64,000 bases of DNA, taken from NCBI GenBank assembly GCA_963716125.1, contig OY970294.1, positions 620,001-684,000 of the forward strand. Reading direction: 5' to 3'. The notes beneath the pieces are model-generated. The model searched no databases. It was given only the letters and a program-made list of their open reading frames with translations, and had not been told where the DNA came from. Shown here in pieces: positions 37,107-46,820 of the stretch (its first letter is position 1; every line of letters starts with the position of its first letter). This DNA is from Acidiluteibacter sp963716125. GTDB taxonomy: Bacteria; Bacteroidota; Bacteroidia; Flavobacteriales_E; Vicingaceae. Made by a program: the position numbers and the translations under genes.

Positions 37107-38195
37107 ATGAAAAAAGTAGCGTTAATTACTGGAGTTACCGGCCAAGATGGAGCTTATTTGTCTGAATTGCTTTTAAGCAAAGGGTATGAAGTACATGGAA
37201 TTAAAAGAAGAAGTTCTATGTTTAATACAGATAGAATCGATCACTTATATACTGATTTGCATGAAAAAAATGTAAAATTTGTATTGCATTATGGCGATAT
37301 GACTGATTCATCAAACATTATAAGAATTATTCAAGAAGTGCAACCTACTGAAATTTATAATTTGGCTGCACAGTCGCACGTAAAAGTATCTTTTGAAATG
37401 CCCGAATATACTGCCAATGTAGATGCAATGGGAACTTTGCGAATTCTAGAAGCAATAAGAACTTTAGGCTTAGAAAAAAAGTGTCGTTTTTATCAAGCTT
37501 CTACTTCTGAGCTATATGGAAAAGTACAAGAAGTTCCACAGACAGAAAAAACACCTTTTTATCCTCGTAGTCCTTATGGTGTTGCTAAACTGTATGGTTT
37601 TTGGATTGTAAAAAATTACCGCGAAGCTTATGGAATGTATGCTTGTAATGGAATTTTATTCAATCATGAAAGTCCTTTAAGAGGTGAAACATTTGTAACA
37701 CGTAAAATTACTCGTGCTGCAGCTAGAATTAAATTGGGATTGCAAGAAAAATTATATCTTGGGAATTTAGATGCAAAAAGAGATTGGGGACATGCTAAAG
37801 ATTATGTTGAAGGTATGTATTTGATGTTGCAACAAGATGAACCACAAGATTATGTTTTGGCTACAAATGTTACAACTACGGTAAGAAATTTTGTAAGTAA
37901 AGCATTTAAAATTGCTGATATTGATATAGTTTGGGAAGGAAAAGGAGAAAGTGAAAAGGGTAGAAATAAAGCAACTAATCATGTAATTGTAGAAGTGGAT
38001 TCTAACTATTTTAGACCAACTGAAGTAGATTTATTAATTGGAGATGCATCTAAAGCAGAAAAAGAGTTGGGTTGGAAACCAAAACACAATTTAGATGAAT
38101 TGATTAATGATATGATGCAGTCTGATTTAGAGTTATTTCAAAGAGATAAATATTTATTAGAAGGTGGACATAAAGCAGTAAATTCGAATGAATAA
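37107..38195 (+). CDS. gmd: GDP-mannose 4,6-dehydratase
   Basis: This 362-residue extended SDR makes GDP-4-keto-6-deoxy-mannose from GDP-mannose. NAD(P) motif GVTGQDGAYLSELL (about 9-22), AAQSHVKVSFEMPEYTANVD, the YGVAK catalytic segment, and GEKGRN-type segments are all present. The next gene overlaps by 8 bases and completes GDP-L-fucose synthesis. Confidence 0.96.
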   Translation: MKKVALITGVTGQDGAYLSELLLSKGYEVHGIKRRSSMFNTDRIDHLYTDLHEKNVKFVLHYGDMTDSSNIIRIIQEVQPTEIYNLAAQSHVKVSFEMPEYTANVDAMGTLRILEAIRTLGLEKKCRFYQASTSELYGKVQEVPQTEKTPFYPRSPYGVAKLYGFWIVKNYREAYGMYACNGILFNHESPLRGETFVTRKITRAAARIKLGLQEKLYLGNLDAKRDWGHAKDYVEGMYLMLQQDEPQDYVLATNVTTTVRNFVSKAFKIADIDIVWEGKGESEKGRNKATNHVIVEVDSNYFRPTEVDLLIGDASKAEKELGWKPKHNLDELINDMMQSDLELFQRDKYLLEGGHKAVNSNE

Positions 38196-39120
38196 AAAGG
38201 ATAAAATATACGTCGCAGGTCACAGAGGTATGGTGGGTTCTGCGATAGTGAGAGCTTTAAAAAGTAAAGGATTTAATAACCTAGCTTTAAAAACTTCGGC
38301 AGAATTAGATTTGAGAAATCAAGCAGCAGTGAATGAGTTTTTTGCAACAGAAAAGCCAAATTATGTTTTTTTGGCGGCAGCAAAAGTGGGTGGAATTCAA
38401 GCTAATAATATTTACAGAGCTGATTTTTTATACCAAAATTTGATGATTGAGGCTAATATTATTCATGCGGCTTATGAAAATAAGGTGGATAAATTATTGT
38501 TTTTGGGATCATCGTGTATCTATCCCAAATTAGCGCCACAACCTTTACAAGAAGATTATTTGTTGAGTGGTGAATTAGAACCAACCAATGAGCCTTATGC
38601 AATAGCAAAAATAGCAGGAATTAAATTATGTGAATCATATAGAAGACAATACGGGTGTAATTTTATTTCTGCAATGCCTACCAATTTATATGGACCAAAT
38701 GATAATTACGATTTAAATAATTCTCATGTTTTGCCAGCTTTATTGAGAAAATTTCATACAGCCAAAGTTAATGGAGACCAAGAAGTAGTGGTTTGGGGAT
38801 CTGGTAAGCCCATGCGTGAGTTTTTATATGTAGAAGATTTGGCAGATGCTTGTCTTTTTTTAATGCAAGATTATGATGGCGAAGAGTGGGTAAATGTTGG
38901 TACAGGTAAAGATGTGACCATTGCAGAATTGGCTCAAACGATTAAAAAAATAACTGGATTTGAAGGAAAATTAGTTTTTGATGCTTCAAAACCAGACGGA
39001 ACTCCTCGAAAATTAATGAATGTTAGTAGATTGGCAGATGCAGGTTGGAAATATAGTGTAGAGTTAGAAGAAGGAATTAGAAAAGTTTATGAAGAAGTAA
39101 AGCAAATGAATTTTAATTAA
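38188..39120 (+). CDS. fcl: GDP-L-fucose synthase
   Basis: This 310-residue epimerase/reductase (WcaG) converts GDP-4-keto-6-deoxymannose to GDP-L-fucose. It has GHRGMVGSAIVRAL at the N-terminus, AAAKVGGIQANN, SSCIYPKLAPQPL and the YAIAKIAGIKLCE catalytic Tyr-Lys. Overlaps gmd by 8 bases. GDP-fucose is presumably used by a glycosyltransferase not in the window. Confidence 0.96.
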   Translation: MNKKDKIYVAGHRGMVGSAIVRALKSKGFNNLALKTSAELDLRNQAAVNEFFATEKPNYVFLAAAKVGGIQANNIYRADFLYQNLMIEANIIHAAYENKVDKLLFLGSSCIYPKLAPQPLQEDYLLSGELEPTNEPYAIAKIAGIKLCESYRRQYGCNFISAMPTNLYGPNDNYDLNNSHVLPALLRKFHTAKVNGDQEVVVWGSGKPMREFLYVEDLADACLFLMQDYDGEEWVNVGTGKDVTIAELAQTIKKITGFEGKLVFDASKPDGTPRKLMNVSRLADAGWKYSVELEEGIRKVYEEVKQMNFN

Positions 39121-39121
39121 A

Positions 39122-40663
39122 ATGAAAAGAATTTTTTTTCTTTGTTTCATTTTATGGTGCATAGGTTTATCTGCACAAGAAATTCCTTTAGAAAGAAAGT
39201 TTGGTTTAGAAGCAAGAAAACAAATTTATCAATCTGATGCATCTTTCAATTATTCACTAAAACCTATAAATCCGCAATTTCAACAAATTTCTGATTCTGC
39301 CAATTTTTATTACAACAGTAAAAGTATTCGATCTGAAAGAGAACGATCATGGGTTAGCAGAAAATTATTTTTTGAGGATTTTGTAAATGTTCAATCAGGA
39401 GATTTTTCATTTCAGCTAAATCCTTTATTCTACTTAGAATATGGGTTAGATTCAGAAAGTAATGATTCCTATTATAGAAATACTAGAGGTTTTAATCTTC
39501 AAGGAAATTGGAAAAATAAACTGACTTTCACCTCCTCTTTTTATGAAAATCAGGCTGAATTTCCTGCCTTTTTTAAAAATTTTATTGATTCTAATTCTGT
39601 GGTGCCAGGTGAAGGCAGGGTTAAGGTGAATAAAAATGTGTACGATTTTGCAATGGCATCTGCTCGTTTGAGTTTTATTGTCAATAAAAATATAATGATT
39701 TCTGCAGGTCAAGACAAGCATTTTATTGGCGAAGGTTATCGCTCCATATTATTATCTGACAATGCGTTTAATTATCCATTCTTATCTTTTAATTTCAACG
39801 CTTTAAAAAGAAAATTACATTATTCTGTTATTTACAGCAGTTTGCAAAATTTGACAAGAATTCCGGGGTTTAAAAATAATGAAGACTTATTTGAAAGAAA
39901 AACAGCTGTTTATAACTATTTGGAATATATTTTTAATCCAAAATTTAGACTAGGTTTGTTTGAATCTACCGTTTCTTTTGATGCTTTAGCCAAAAAAAAT
40001 TTCAACTCAAGAAAAACACCTGATTACACTTTTTTATCTCCAATTATTTTTAGTCGTTCCGCTATTTATGGAAAAAGTGATAGCCTTAATCAAAGCAATC
40101 AAGGTATTAATGTAGCTTATAGACCTTTGAAATCATTAATGTTGTATGGTCAGTTAGCGGTTAAAGATTTTAATTTTAAGTCTGTAGGTTATCAATTTGG
40201 ACTTTCTTATTATGGAATTGAAGGTTTAACGATTCAATTAGAAAAGAATCAGAGTACTGTGGGATTGTATGGAAATCCAAATTCAAGAGCAGATTTTAAC
40301 CACTACAATCAATATATGGCACTACCCATGGGAAATAATAGCACTGAATATGTAATTTTATTGAATTACCAGTATAAAAGATTATTGGCTGATTTTAAAT
40401 ATAATACAATAAAAGTAAAAGGTAGTAGTAATTCTATTTACAACACTTTAGAAAAAATTGATTTGGTTGATTTTTCAATCGGATTTTTAATTAATCCTGC
40501 TACAAATATGCATTTAAAAGCAGGTTTAATAGGCCGAATGCCGAGCTCCAGTCAATTTATAGCTGTTGGGATTACACCCAGTAATTATTTCCCTACACAA
40601 TCTACCAATTATCTATACTTAAGTTTTCAAACAGCATTAATTAACCGTTACCGAGATTTTTAA
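39122..40663 (+). CDS. RemB/Wzi-like outer membrane beta-barrel protein, copy 1
   Basis: This 513-residue protein has a signal peptide (MKRIFFLCFILWCIGLSAQ), many amphipathic strands and the conserved QDKHFIGEGYRSILLSDNAF block (about 199-218) typical of the gliding motility protein RemB and Wzi-type capsule assembly proteins in Bacteroidota. It begins 1 base after the fcl stop. Likely an outer-membrane barrel attached to surface polysaccharide or motility. A paralogue is at 41721. Confidence 0.8.
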   Translation: MKRIFFLCFILWCIGLSAQEIPLERKFGLEARKQIYQSDASFNYSLKPINPQFQQISDSANFYYNSKSIRSERERSWVSRKLFFEDFVNVQSGDFSFQLNPLFYLEYGLDSESNDSYYRNTRGFNLQGNWKNKLTFTSSFYENQAEFPAFFKNFIDSNSVVPGEGRVKVNKNVYDFAMASARLSFIVNKNIMISAGQDKHFIGEGYRSILLSDNAFNYPFLSFNFNALKRKLHYSVIYSSLQNLTRIPGFKNNEDLFERKTAVYNYLEYIFNPKFRLGLFESTVSFDALAKKNFNSRKTPDYTFLSPIIFSRSAIYGKSDSLNQSNQGINVAYRPLKSLMLYGQLAVKDFNFKSVGYQFGLSYYGIEGLTIQLEKNQSTVGLYGNPNSRADFNHYNQYMALPMGNNSTEYVILLNYQYKRLLADFKYNTIKVKGSSNSIYNTLEKIDLVDFSIGFLINPATNMHLKAGLIGRMPSSSQFIAVGITPSNYFPTQSTNYLYLSFQTALINRYRDF

Positions 40664-40687
40664 CTAATTTCGCCTTTTATAATTGTT

Positions 40688-41728
40688 ATGGAAATAGCTT
40701 TAGCTTCGATTGTTTCATTTTTTATAGTGCTTTTAGCCACACCTAGTTATATTAAGGTGGCTAAAATGAAGCATTTATTTGATGAGCCTACAGAAGATAG
40801 AAAGAAACATAGCAAAAGCACGCCTTCTATGGGCGGTATTATGATATTTGCAGCTACTTTGTTTTCAACCTTTTTATTCTTTCCAACGGAAGTTATAGGA
40901 TTTTTGAAATATTTGATTCCTGCTATACTTATTATGTTTTTTGTTGGAATTAAAGACGATATTGTTGGTACATCAGCTATTAAAAAATTATTAGCCAATA
41001 TGATTGTGGCTTTTATAATGGTGATAATGGCTGAGGTTAAAATTACGAGCTTATATGGCTTGTTCAATATTAGAGAATTACCTGAATGGGCAAGCATTTT
41101 ATTGTCAGTTGTTACCATCATCGTTGTCATTAATTCTTTCAATTTAATAGATGGAATAGATGGATTAGCTGGTGGAGTCGGATTTATTGCCTCTGCTGCA
41201 TTTGGAGTATGGTTTTTATTAGCTGGTTGTGCAGATTATGCTGTTATTTCATTTGCTTTGGCTGGTGCACTTTTAGGATTTCTTCGATTTAATTTTTCAC
41301 CAGCTAGTATCTTCATGGGTGATTCTGGTTCGCTCTTTGTCGGTTTAATTTTAAGTTTTTTAGCCATTCAACTCATAGAATTTCCTTCTGCTGAATTGCC
41401 TTCTAACATCATAGGTATTTCTAAGCCTATATTTGCTATGACGGTTTTGGTGTATCCATTATTAGATACGTTTAGAATTTTCATTTACAGAGTTGCCAAT
41501 AAAAAAAGTCCCTTTACAGCTGATTCTAATCATATTCATCATAGGTTACTTTATTGGACTAAAAGTCACAAAAACACAGCATTAGCGATTTATTCTTTCA
41601 ATATTTTTTTAATTATAATTCCTGTAATAATGTCAGGAATAAATCCTAGTATTACCTTCTTATCAGTTGCAGTAATTGCATTTGGTAGTTTGTTATTGTT
41701 GCTTATTAATAAAACTAAAAATGGATAA
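40688..41728 (+). CDS. WecA-type undecaprenyl-phosphate sugar-1-phosphate transferase
   Basis: This 346-residue integral membrane protein has about ten helices of the MraY/WecA family (PF00953). Conserved sites are GIKDD, SFNLIDGIDGLAGG, FMGDSGSLFVGL and DSNHIHHRLL. It starts a polysaccharide by moving GlcNAc-1-phosphate or a related sugar to undecaprenyl phosphate at the inner membrane. It lies between the two RemB/Wzi paralogues, overlapping the second by 8 bases. Confidence 0.9.
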   Translation: MEIALASIVSFFIVLLATPSYIKVAKMKHLFDEPTEDRKKHSKSTPSMGGIMIFAATLFSTFLFFPTEVIGFLKYLIPAILIMFFVGIKDDIVGTSAIKKLLANMIVAFIMVIMAEVKITSLYGLFNIRELPEWASILLSVVTIIVVINSFNLIDGIDGLAGGVGFIASAAFGVWFLLAGCADYAVISFALAGALLGFLRFNFSPASIFMGDSGSLFVGLILSFLAIQLIEFPSAELPSNIIGISKPIFAMTVLVYPLLDTFRIFIYRVANKKSPFTADSNHIHHRLLYWTKSHKNTALAIYSFNIFLIIIPVIMSGINPSITFLSVAVIAFGSLLLLLINKTKNG

Positions 41729-43340
41729 GCTTTTTAAAAAGAGTATTCTATTTTTAATTACAATAACAACTGTAAATACATTATTTTCTCAACCACTTAA
41801 TTCTCGTATTGGACTAATTCCAAATCAAGTACAAAAAATAATTGATTTGGATATGAATTTTCATAGTTCTATCCAGCCTTATCGTTTAAATGATGTTCAA
41901 CAAATAAAATATTTTCAAGATCAATCTACCCAGGTTGAAAACTTTGAAAGAGCTTTTAAAAGTAATTTATTAGCAATAAAGAATGACGAATGGAACATTT
42001 ACATGCAACCTTATTTAAATTTCACCTATAATACGGTAGATCTTAAAGATTTCAAAACTGATAATATTTATGGAATTGGGTTTGATATTTCTGCATCTTA
42101 TTCAGATAAATTAGCTGTCGGAATTTTATATGCGAATCATTTTTCAAAAAATGGTTCGATTTTCAATGATGTATTTAATAAAGGATATTACCCTGGAATG
42201 AGCGAATTAAAAAATAGTTCGAATGGCTTGCAAAGAGCTCAGTTTTTTCAAGCCTATTTATCTTACTCACCCAATAAACACTTTAATTTTGAGGTAGGAA
42301 ATGGGAAGCAGTTTATAGGAGAAGGTTATCGTTCACTTATATTGTCTGATAATGCTAATAATTCGCCTTATTTAAAGTTTTCGACTAATTTTTGGAAAAT
42401 ATCTTACACCAATATATTTGCAATGCAACAAAATTTGGATGCAGTAAGAGTTGGATTAAATACTGGAAGCCCACAAAAATTTAAACGCAAGTTTTCTTCC
42501 TCACATTACTTAGATTGGAACGTAAGTAAATGGTTGAGCATTGGATTATTTGAAACTGTTATTTGGAGCGCAAAAGATAGTGTTTATGATAGAGGTTTTG
42601 ATGTTAATTATTTAAATCCTGTTATTTTTTATCGACCAGTTGAATTCTCTGTAGGTTCTCCGGACAATGTTTTAATCGGATTAAATTATAAAATTAAACT
42701 GCTTAAAAATAATTTAATTTATGGACAATTAATGTTGGATGAGTTTCTTTTTAAAGAAATAAAAGCAGATTTTCAACATTATTTTAATCCGCAATCAACA
42801 GATAAATTTGGGTGGTGGGCCAATAAATATGCGATTCAGTTGGGATGGAAAACCTATGATCTTTTTAAAGTTAATGGATTAAGTACTCGTTTTGAATTTA
42901 ATTTTATAAGGCCATTTACTTATGCACATAGCAATCCAGTTCAGTCATATTCTAATGATGGTCAATCTCTTGCCCATCCAAAAGGAGCGGGTTTAGCTGA
43001 ATTCATTGCCCAATTAAATTATCAAAAAAATCAGCTGAATTATTATTTTAGCTATTTTCATGTCTCCCAAAAATTACCTTACTTCAATGAGGAACAATTA
43101 GGAACAAATGTAAATTTTTCTAATAGTTTGCGTCCCACAGAATATGGATATCAAGTTTTTGATGGAACCAATGAATTAATTCAAAACTTTCAAATCGGAG
43201 TGTCTTATTATCCGTTAAAAATGAGTAATTTAAATGTATTCTCAGAGTACATTCATAGAAGTTCTTCTGTAGTAAATGATCAAAATTTTATACTCCTTGG
43301 AATCCGCAGTCAGCTCTTCAGAACCAATTATGAAAGATAG
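41721..43340 (+). CDS. RemB/Wzi-like outer membrane beta-barrel protein, copy 2
   Basis: This 539-residue paralogue of the 39122 gene contains GNGKQFIGEGYRSLILSDNA, similar strand patterns and a signal peptide (MDKLFKKSILFLITITTVNT). The frame extends 15 codons upstream to 41676, but ATG at 41721 gives a proper signal peptide and overlaps the wecA-like stop as ATGGATAA. It is likely the other surface component of the same export or motility apparatus. Confidence 0.8.
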   Translation: MDKLFKKSILFLITITTVNTLFSQPLNSRIGLIPNQVQKIIDLDMNFHSSIQPYRLNDVQQIKYFQDQSTQVENFERAFKSNLLAIKNDEWNIYMQPYLNFTYNTVDLKDFKTDNIYGIGFDISASYSDKLAVGILYANHFSKNGSIFNDVFNKGYYPGMSELKNSSNGLQRAQFFQAYLSYSPNKHFNFEVGNGKQFIGEGYRSLILSDNANNSPYLKFSTNFWKISYTNIFAMQQNLDAVRVGLNTGSPQKFKRKFSSSHYLDWNVSKWLSIGLFETVIWSAKDSVYDRGFDVNYLNPVIFYRPVEFSVGSPDNVLIGLNYKIKLLKNNLIYGQLMLDEFLFKEIKADFQHYFNPQSTDKFGWWANKYAIQLGWKTYDLFKVNGLSTRFEFNFIRPFTYAHSNPVQSYSNDGQSLAHPKGAGLAEFIAQLNYQKNQLNYYFSYFHVSQKLPYFNEEQLGTNVNFSNSLRPTEYGYQVFDGTNELIQNFQIGVSYYPLKMSNLNVFSEYIHRSSSVVNDQNFILLGIRSQLFRTNYER

Positions 43341-43398
43341 CTTATCTGTATTCATTTTAAATTAGCAGATTTCTTTCCATTTCACTTGAAATATTTAC

Positions 43399-43406
43399 TA
43401 ATTTTG
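43399..43406 (+). promoter_or_regulatory. Candidate -7 promoter box of the oxidase cluster
   Basis: TAATTTTG matches TAnnTTTG and lies 28 bases before the heme O synthase ATG. No clear -33 box is seen. Confidence 0.4.
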
Positions 43407-43434
43407 ACCCCAACAAATCGACGAATTATTTTAG

Positions 43435-44328
43435 ATGAGTTATACTGCAGAAAAAGAAATAGTCCAATCAAACAGCTTTACTACCAAGTTAGTTGATTAT
43501 GCATTGTTTATAAAATTACGTTTAGCTTCTTTAGTTGTTTTTTCAGCGATATTAGGCTATATGTTAGCAGTGCCTGCTATCAATTGGACTACCTTAATTA
43601 TACTGACCTTAGGCGGATTATTGGTTACTGGATCTTCTAATGCATTTAATCAAATCATCGAGAAAGATTTGGATAAGTTAATGGACAGAACAAAAAATCG
43701 TCCATTAGCCGCTGAGCGAATGAGTTTATTTGAGGCTTATTCTGTGGCTTTTGCTAGTGGAATAGTTGGGATCTCAATGCTTTTTTATTTAAATGTCTTG
43801 TCTGGAATTCTCGGAATTTTAGCTTTATTTATTTATGTAGCAGTATATACGCCATTAAAAAGAGTTACGCCTTGGGCAGTTTTTGTTGGAGCTTTTCCTG
43901 GTGCTATTCCTCCTATGCTAGGTTGGGTAGCTGCTACAGGTAGTTTTGGATTAGAAGCTGGAATATTATTTGCATTGCAATTTATGTGGCAGTTTCCTCA
44001 TTTTTGGGCTATTGCTTGGAAAATCAACGATGATTATTTGAAAGCAGGCTTTCGTTTATTACCATCTCCCAATGGAAGAGATCAATTGTCAGCATTTTTA
44101 ATATTGGTTTATACTTTATTTATGATTGCTAGTAGTTTCTTGCCAATTGTATTTAAAATGGCAGGGTTAGGTGCTGCCATATTCATTGTAATTGCTAATG
44201 TTTTAATGCTGATTCCTGCATTAAATTTATATAGAAAAAATTCAATGAAATCTGCAACAAGATTAATGTTTGCATCATTCATTTATATTCCAATTGTGTT
44301 ATTTGCACTTTATTTTGATAAAATTTAA
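43435..44328 (+). CDS. cyoE: Heme O synthase (protoheme IX farnesyltransferase)
   Basis: This 297-residue polytopic prenyltransferase adds a farnesyl group to heme B, for heme O and A in terminal oxidases. The UbiA-family motif NAFNQIIEKDLDKLMDRT (about 63-80, with the two Asp clusters) and the second YTPLKRVTP and FPHFWAIAWK regions are present. First gene of the oxidase accessory run. Confidence 0.95.
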   Translation: MSYTAEKEIVQSNSFTTKLVDYALFIKLRLASLVVFSAILGYMLAVPAINWTTLIILTLGGLLVTGSSNAFNQIIEKDLDKLMDRTKNRPLAAERMSLFEAYSVAFASGIVGISMLFYLNVLSGILGILALFIYVAVYTPLKRVTPWAVFVGAFPGAIPPMLGWVAATGSFGLEAGILFALQFMWQFPHFWAIAWKINDDYLKAGFRLLPSPNGRDQLSAFLILVYTLFMIASSFLPIVFKMAGLGAAIFIVIANVLMLIPALNLYRKNSMKSATRLMFASFIYIPIVLFALYFDKI

Positions 44329-44331
44329 ACC

Positions 44332-44916
44332 ATGATGACTGCAATAGACGCAATAGAACGCAAAACCATTCAGAAAAAAACGATGAAACCCTTGCTTTGG
44401 ATTGGTATGGTGAGCATAGTCATGTTATTTGCAGGACTAACTTCTGCAGTGGTCGTTAGAAAATCCGATGGAAACTGGTTGGAATTTTATATGCCATCCA
44501 TGTTTTGGGTAAGTACCATTATAATTATTCTAAGTAGTATTACCATCCAACTATCAGTTTGGTTTGCTAAAAAAGAAAATTTTATAGCTGTTAAAGTTTT
44601 ATTGGCAACCACTTTATTTCTCGGCATTGCATTTGCATTTTCGCAAGTTGAAGCATGGAGCCAATTAACTGAAGGTCAGGTATATTTTACAGGAAGTAAA
44701 AGTAATGCTTCTGGTTCGTTCTTATATGTGCTCACCTTTGCACACTTACTTCATTTGGTAGGAGGTTTATTTGCTGTAGGATTTGTTTTTTTTAAATCTT
44801 TAAAAAATTCTTATAAGCCAAAAAATTTATTAGGTTTGCAGGTATGTTCAATCTACTGGCATTTCTTAGATGGTTTGTGGATTTATCTATTTTTGTTTTT
44901 AAGTTATATCGTATAA
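44332..44916 (+). CDS. Cytochrome c oxidase subunit III-like protein (heme-copper oxidase)
   Basis: This 194-residue integral membrane protein has five predicted helices, with HLLHLVGGLFAVGFVFFKSL and YWHFLDGLWIYLFLFLSYIV at the end, diagnostic of COX III. It is the shorter of two tandem subunit III proteins, as is common in Bacteroidota aa3 clusters. It starts 3 bases after cyoE. Confidence 0.9.
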   Translation: MMTAIDAIERKTIQKKTMKPLLWIGMVSIVMLFAGLTSAVVVRKSDGNWLEFYMPSMFWVSTIIIILSSITIQLSVWFAKKENFIAVKVLLATTLFLGIAFAFSQVEAWSQLTEGQVYFTGSKSNASGSFLYVLTFAHLLHLVGGLFAVGFVFFKSLKNSYKPKNLLGLQVCSIYWHFLDGLWIYLFLFLSYIV

Positions 44917-44925
44917 ATTTTTATT

Positions 44926-45732
44926 ATGTCAGCTAACACTGAGACATTAGACAACAACAAAGTTTGGGGAGGCGGAAAGTCTCCATTCAACGTCAGTTAC
45001 GGAAAAGTAATGATGTGGTTTTTCCTAGTATCAGATGCTTTAACTTTTTCAGCATTCTTGATTTCTTACGGATTTATGCGTCATCGTTTTGCAGATATTT
45101 GGCCAGTAGCCGAAAATGTGTTTACTCACTTTCCATTTATGCATGGCGATCATCCATTGCTCTACGTAGCATTGATGACTTTTATTTTGATTATGAGTTC
45201 TGTAACAATGGTTCTCGCAGTGGAAGCAGGTCAGCGAATGAAAAAAAGTTCGGTGACGCTTTGGATGGCTTTAACCATAGTGGGTGGTCTTATTTTCGTT
45301 GGCTCACAAGCTTGGGAATGGTATCATTTTATTCATGGAACGGAAATAGGAGCTTTGCAATTAGCCGACGGAACAGTTGTCCAATGGGTTGATGCAGCAA
45401 AAAATGCATTTATTATGCCAGGAGCTACTGAAGCTATAACAGGATCAGATGCAGCTGCCTTGATAAAAGAAGGAACTGAAATTTATGGTGCCAATTTATC
45501 AGTAAATGAATACGGTGTTCCGCTTTTTGCTGATTTCTTTTTCTTTATAACAGGATTTCACGGATTTCACGTTTTTAGTGGTGTAATTATCAACCTTATT
45601 ATTTTTGTGAATGTATTGAAAGGTACTTACGAAAAAAGAGGACACTACGAAATGGTTGAAAAAGTAGGTTTATATTGGCACTTTGTAGATTTAGTTTGGG
45701 TATTCGTATTTACCTTCTTCTACCTAGTTTAA
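44926..45732 (+). CDS. Cytochrome c oxidase subunit III
   Basis: This 268-residue protein has about seven helices, GFHGFHVFSGVIINLI and YWHFVDLVWVFVFTFFYLV, both COX III hallmarks. It differs from the preceding shorter paralogue in its inserted loop (about 140-190). Together they probably assemble with subunits I and II encoded elsewhere. Confidence 0.95.
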   Translation: MSANTETLDNNKVWGGGKSPFNVSYGKVMMWFFLVSDALTFSAFLISYGFMRHRFADIWPVAENVFTHFPFMHGDHPLLYVALMTFILIMSSVTMVLAVEAGQRMKKSSVTLWMALTIVGGLIFVGSQAWEWYHFIHGTEIGALQLADGTVVQWVDAAKNAFIMPGATEAITGSDAAALIKEGTEIYGANLSVNEYGVPLFADFFFFITGFHGFHVFSGVIINLIIFVNVLKGTYEKRGHYEMVEKVGLYWHFVDLVWVFVFTFFYLV

Positions 45733-45762
45733 TTTTTTTGATAACGAATTAATCGGATTATA

Positions 45763-46131
45763 ATGGATTTTGATAGAACCGCAGAATATGCTCATAAACA
45801 TGACGAAGAGCATGGCAAAAAAGTAAGAAAACACATTTGGGTGGTGTTTTGGATTTTATTGGCAGTTACAGCCGCTGAAGTAACCTTAGGTCTAATTCAT
45901 GCTGATTTAGGTATTAATTGGGAAATAGTTAAATGGACATTTATTGTATTGACTATTCTTAAAGCATATTACATTGTGATGTCTTATATGCACTTAGGTG
46001 AAGAAAAAAAGGCTTTCAAATTAATAGTATTAGTCCCTGTAATTTTCTTTATACTTTATTTGTGTATTTTATTGTTGATAGAAGCTAATTTTGTACATGT
46101 TTCTGATGCACTTCCTTTAGAAGGTTGGTAA
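45763..46131 (+). CDS. Cytochrome c oxidase subunit IV family protein
   Basis: This 122-residue protein has three membrane helices, IWVVFWILLAVTAAEVTLGL, TFIVLTILKAYYIVMSYMHL, and a last hydrophobic helix: the prokaryotic COX4 pattern. Position after subunit III and before sco agrees. Its stop overlaps the SCO start by one base (TAATG). Confidence 0.9.
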   Translation: MDFDRTAEYAHKHDEEHGKKVRKHIWVVFWILLAVTAAEVTLGLIHADLGINWEIVKWTFIVLTILKAYYIVMSYMHLGEEKKAFKLIVLVPVIFFILYLCILLLIEANFVHVSDALPLEGW

Positions 46132-46820
46132 TGAATGAAAATCCAATTTTAAAGAAAGTTCTAATATTAATTGCGATCTTATTAGTTCCTTCTTTACTTT
46201 ATCTATTCATGAGTACAGGTACCAACAATTTTAGACCCTTATTAATTTATGGGCCTAAAGAAGCTTTGCCTGCCAATGAGAATGGAACAGTTGATACTTT
46301 ATACCATCACATACCTTCATTTAATTTTACCAATCAAAATGCTGAAAGCTATAGCAGTTCCCAATTAGATGGTAATATTTATGTAGCCAACTTTTTCTTT
46401 GCCACTTGTCCTACAATCTGTCCTAAAATGTCAACCAATATGTTGCAAGTGCAAGATAGATTTAAAGACAGAAAAGACTTAAAGCTAGTTTCTTTTACAG
46501 TAAATCCTGGGCATGATACTCCTGAAGTTTTAAAAGAGTATGCTCAAAAGGTACATGCGAACGAAGAGAAATGGAGTTTTTTAACAGCACCAAAAGATTC
46601 AATTTATAATGTTGCATTTAATGGATTTTTTGTTTCAGCTCAAAAAGATAGTTTGGCGCCTGGAGGGTTTTTACATTCTGGTAATTTGATTTTAATTGAT
46701 TGGAATGGTAGAATAAGAGGCTATTTTGATGGAACAAGTGTTTCTGAAACCAACGATCTCTTTGATGCAATAGATATTCTACTTGTTGAAAAGTATGCTC
46801 CAATGAAAAAGAAGAAATAA
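46131..46820 (+). CDS. SCO family protein (copper delivery to CuA)
   Basis: This 229-residue membrane-anchored thioredoxin-fold protein has an N-terminal helix, then CPTICPKM (CxxxC copper ligands) and the conserved His in GGFLHSGNL. The family loads copper into the CuA site of oxidase subunit II. ATG at 46131 was chosen over a TTG two codons earlier, because it overlaps the previous stop. Confidence 0.93.
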   Translation: MNENPILKKVLILIAILLVPSLLYLFMSTGTNNFRPLLIYGPKEALPANENGTVDTLYHHIPSFNFTNQNAESYSSSQLDGNIYVANFFFATCPTICPKMSTNMLQVQDRFKDRKDLKLVSFTVNPGHDTPEVLKEYAQKVHANEEKWSFLTAPKDSIYNVAFNGFFVSAQKDSLAPGGFLHSGNLILIDWNGRIRGYFDGTSVSETNDLFDAIDILLVEKYAPMKKKK

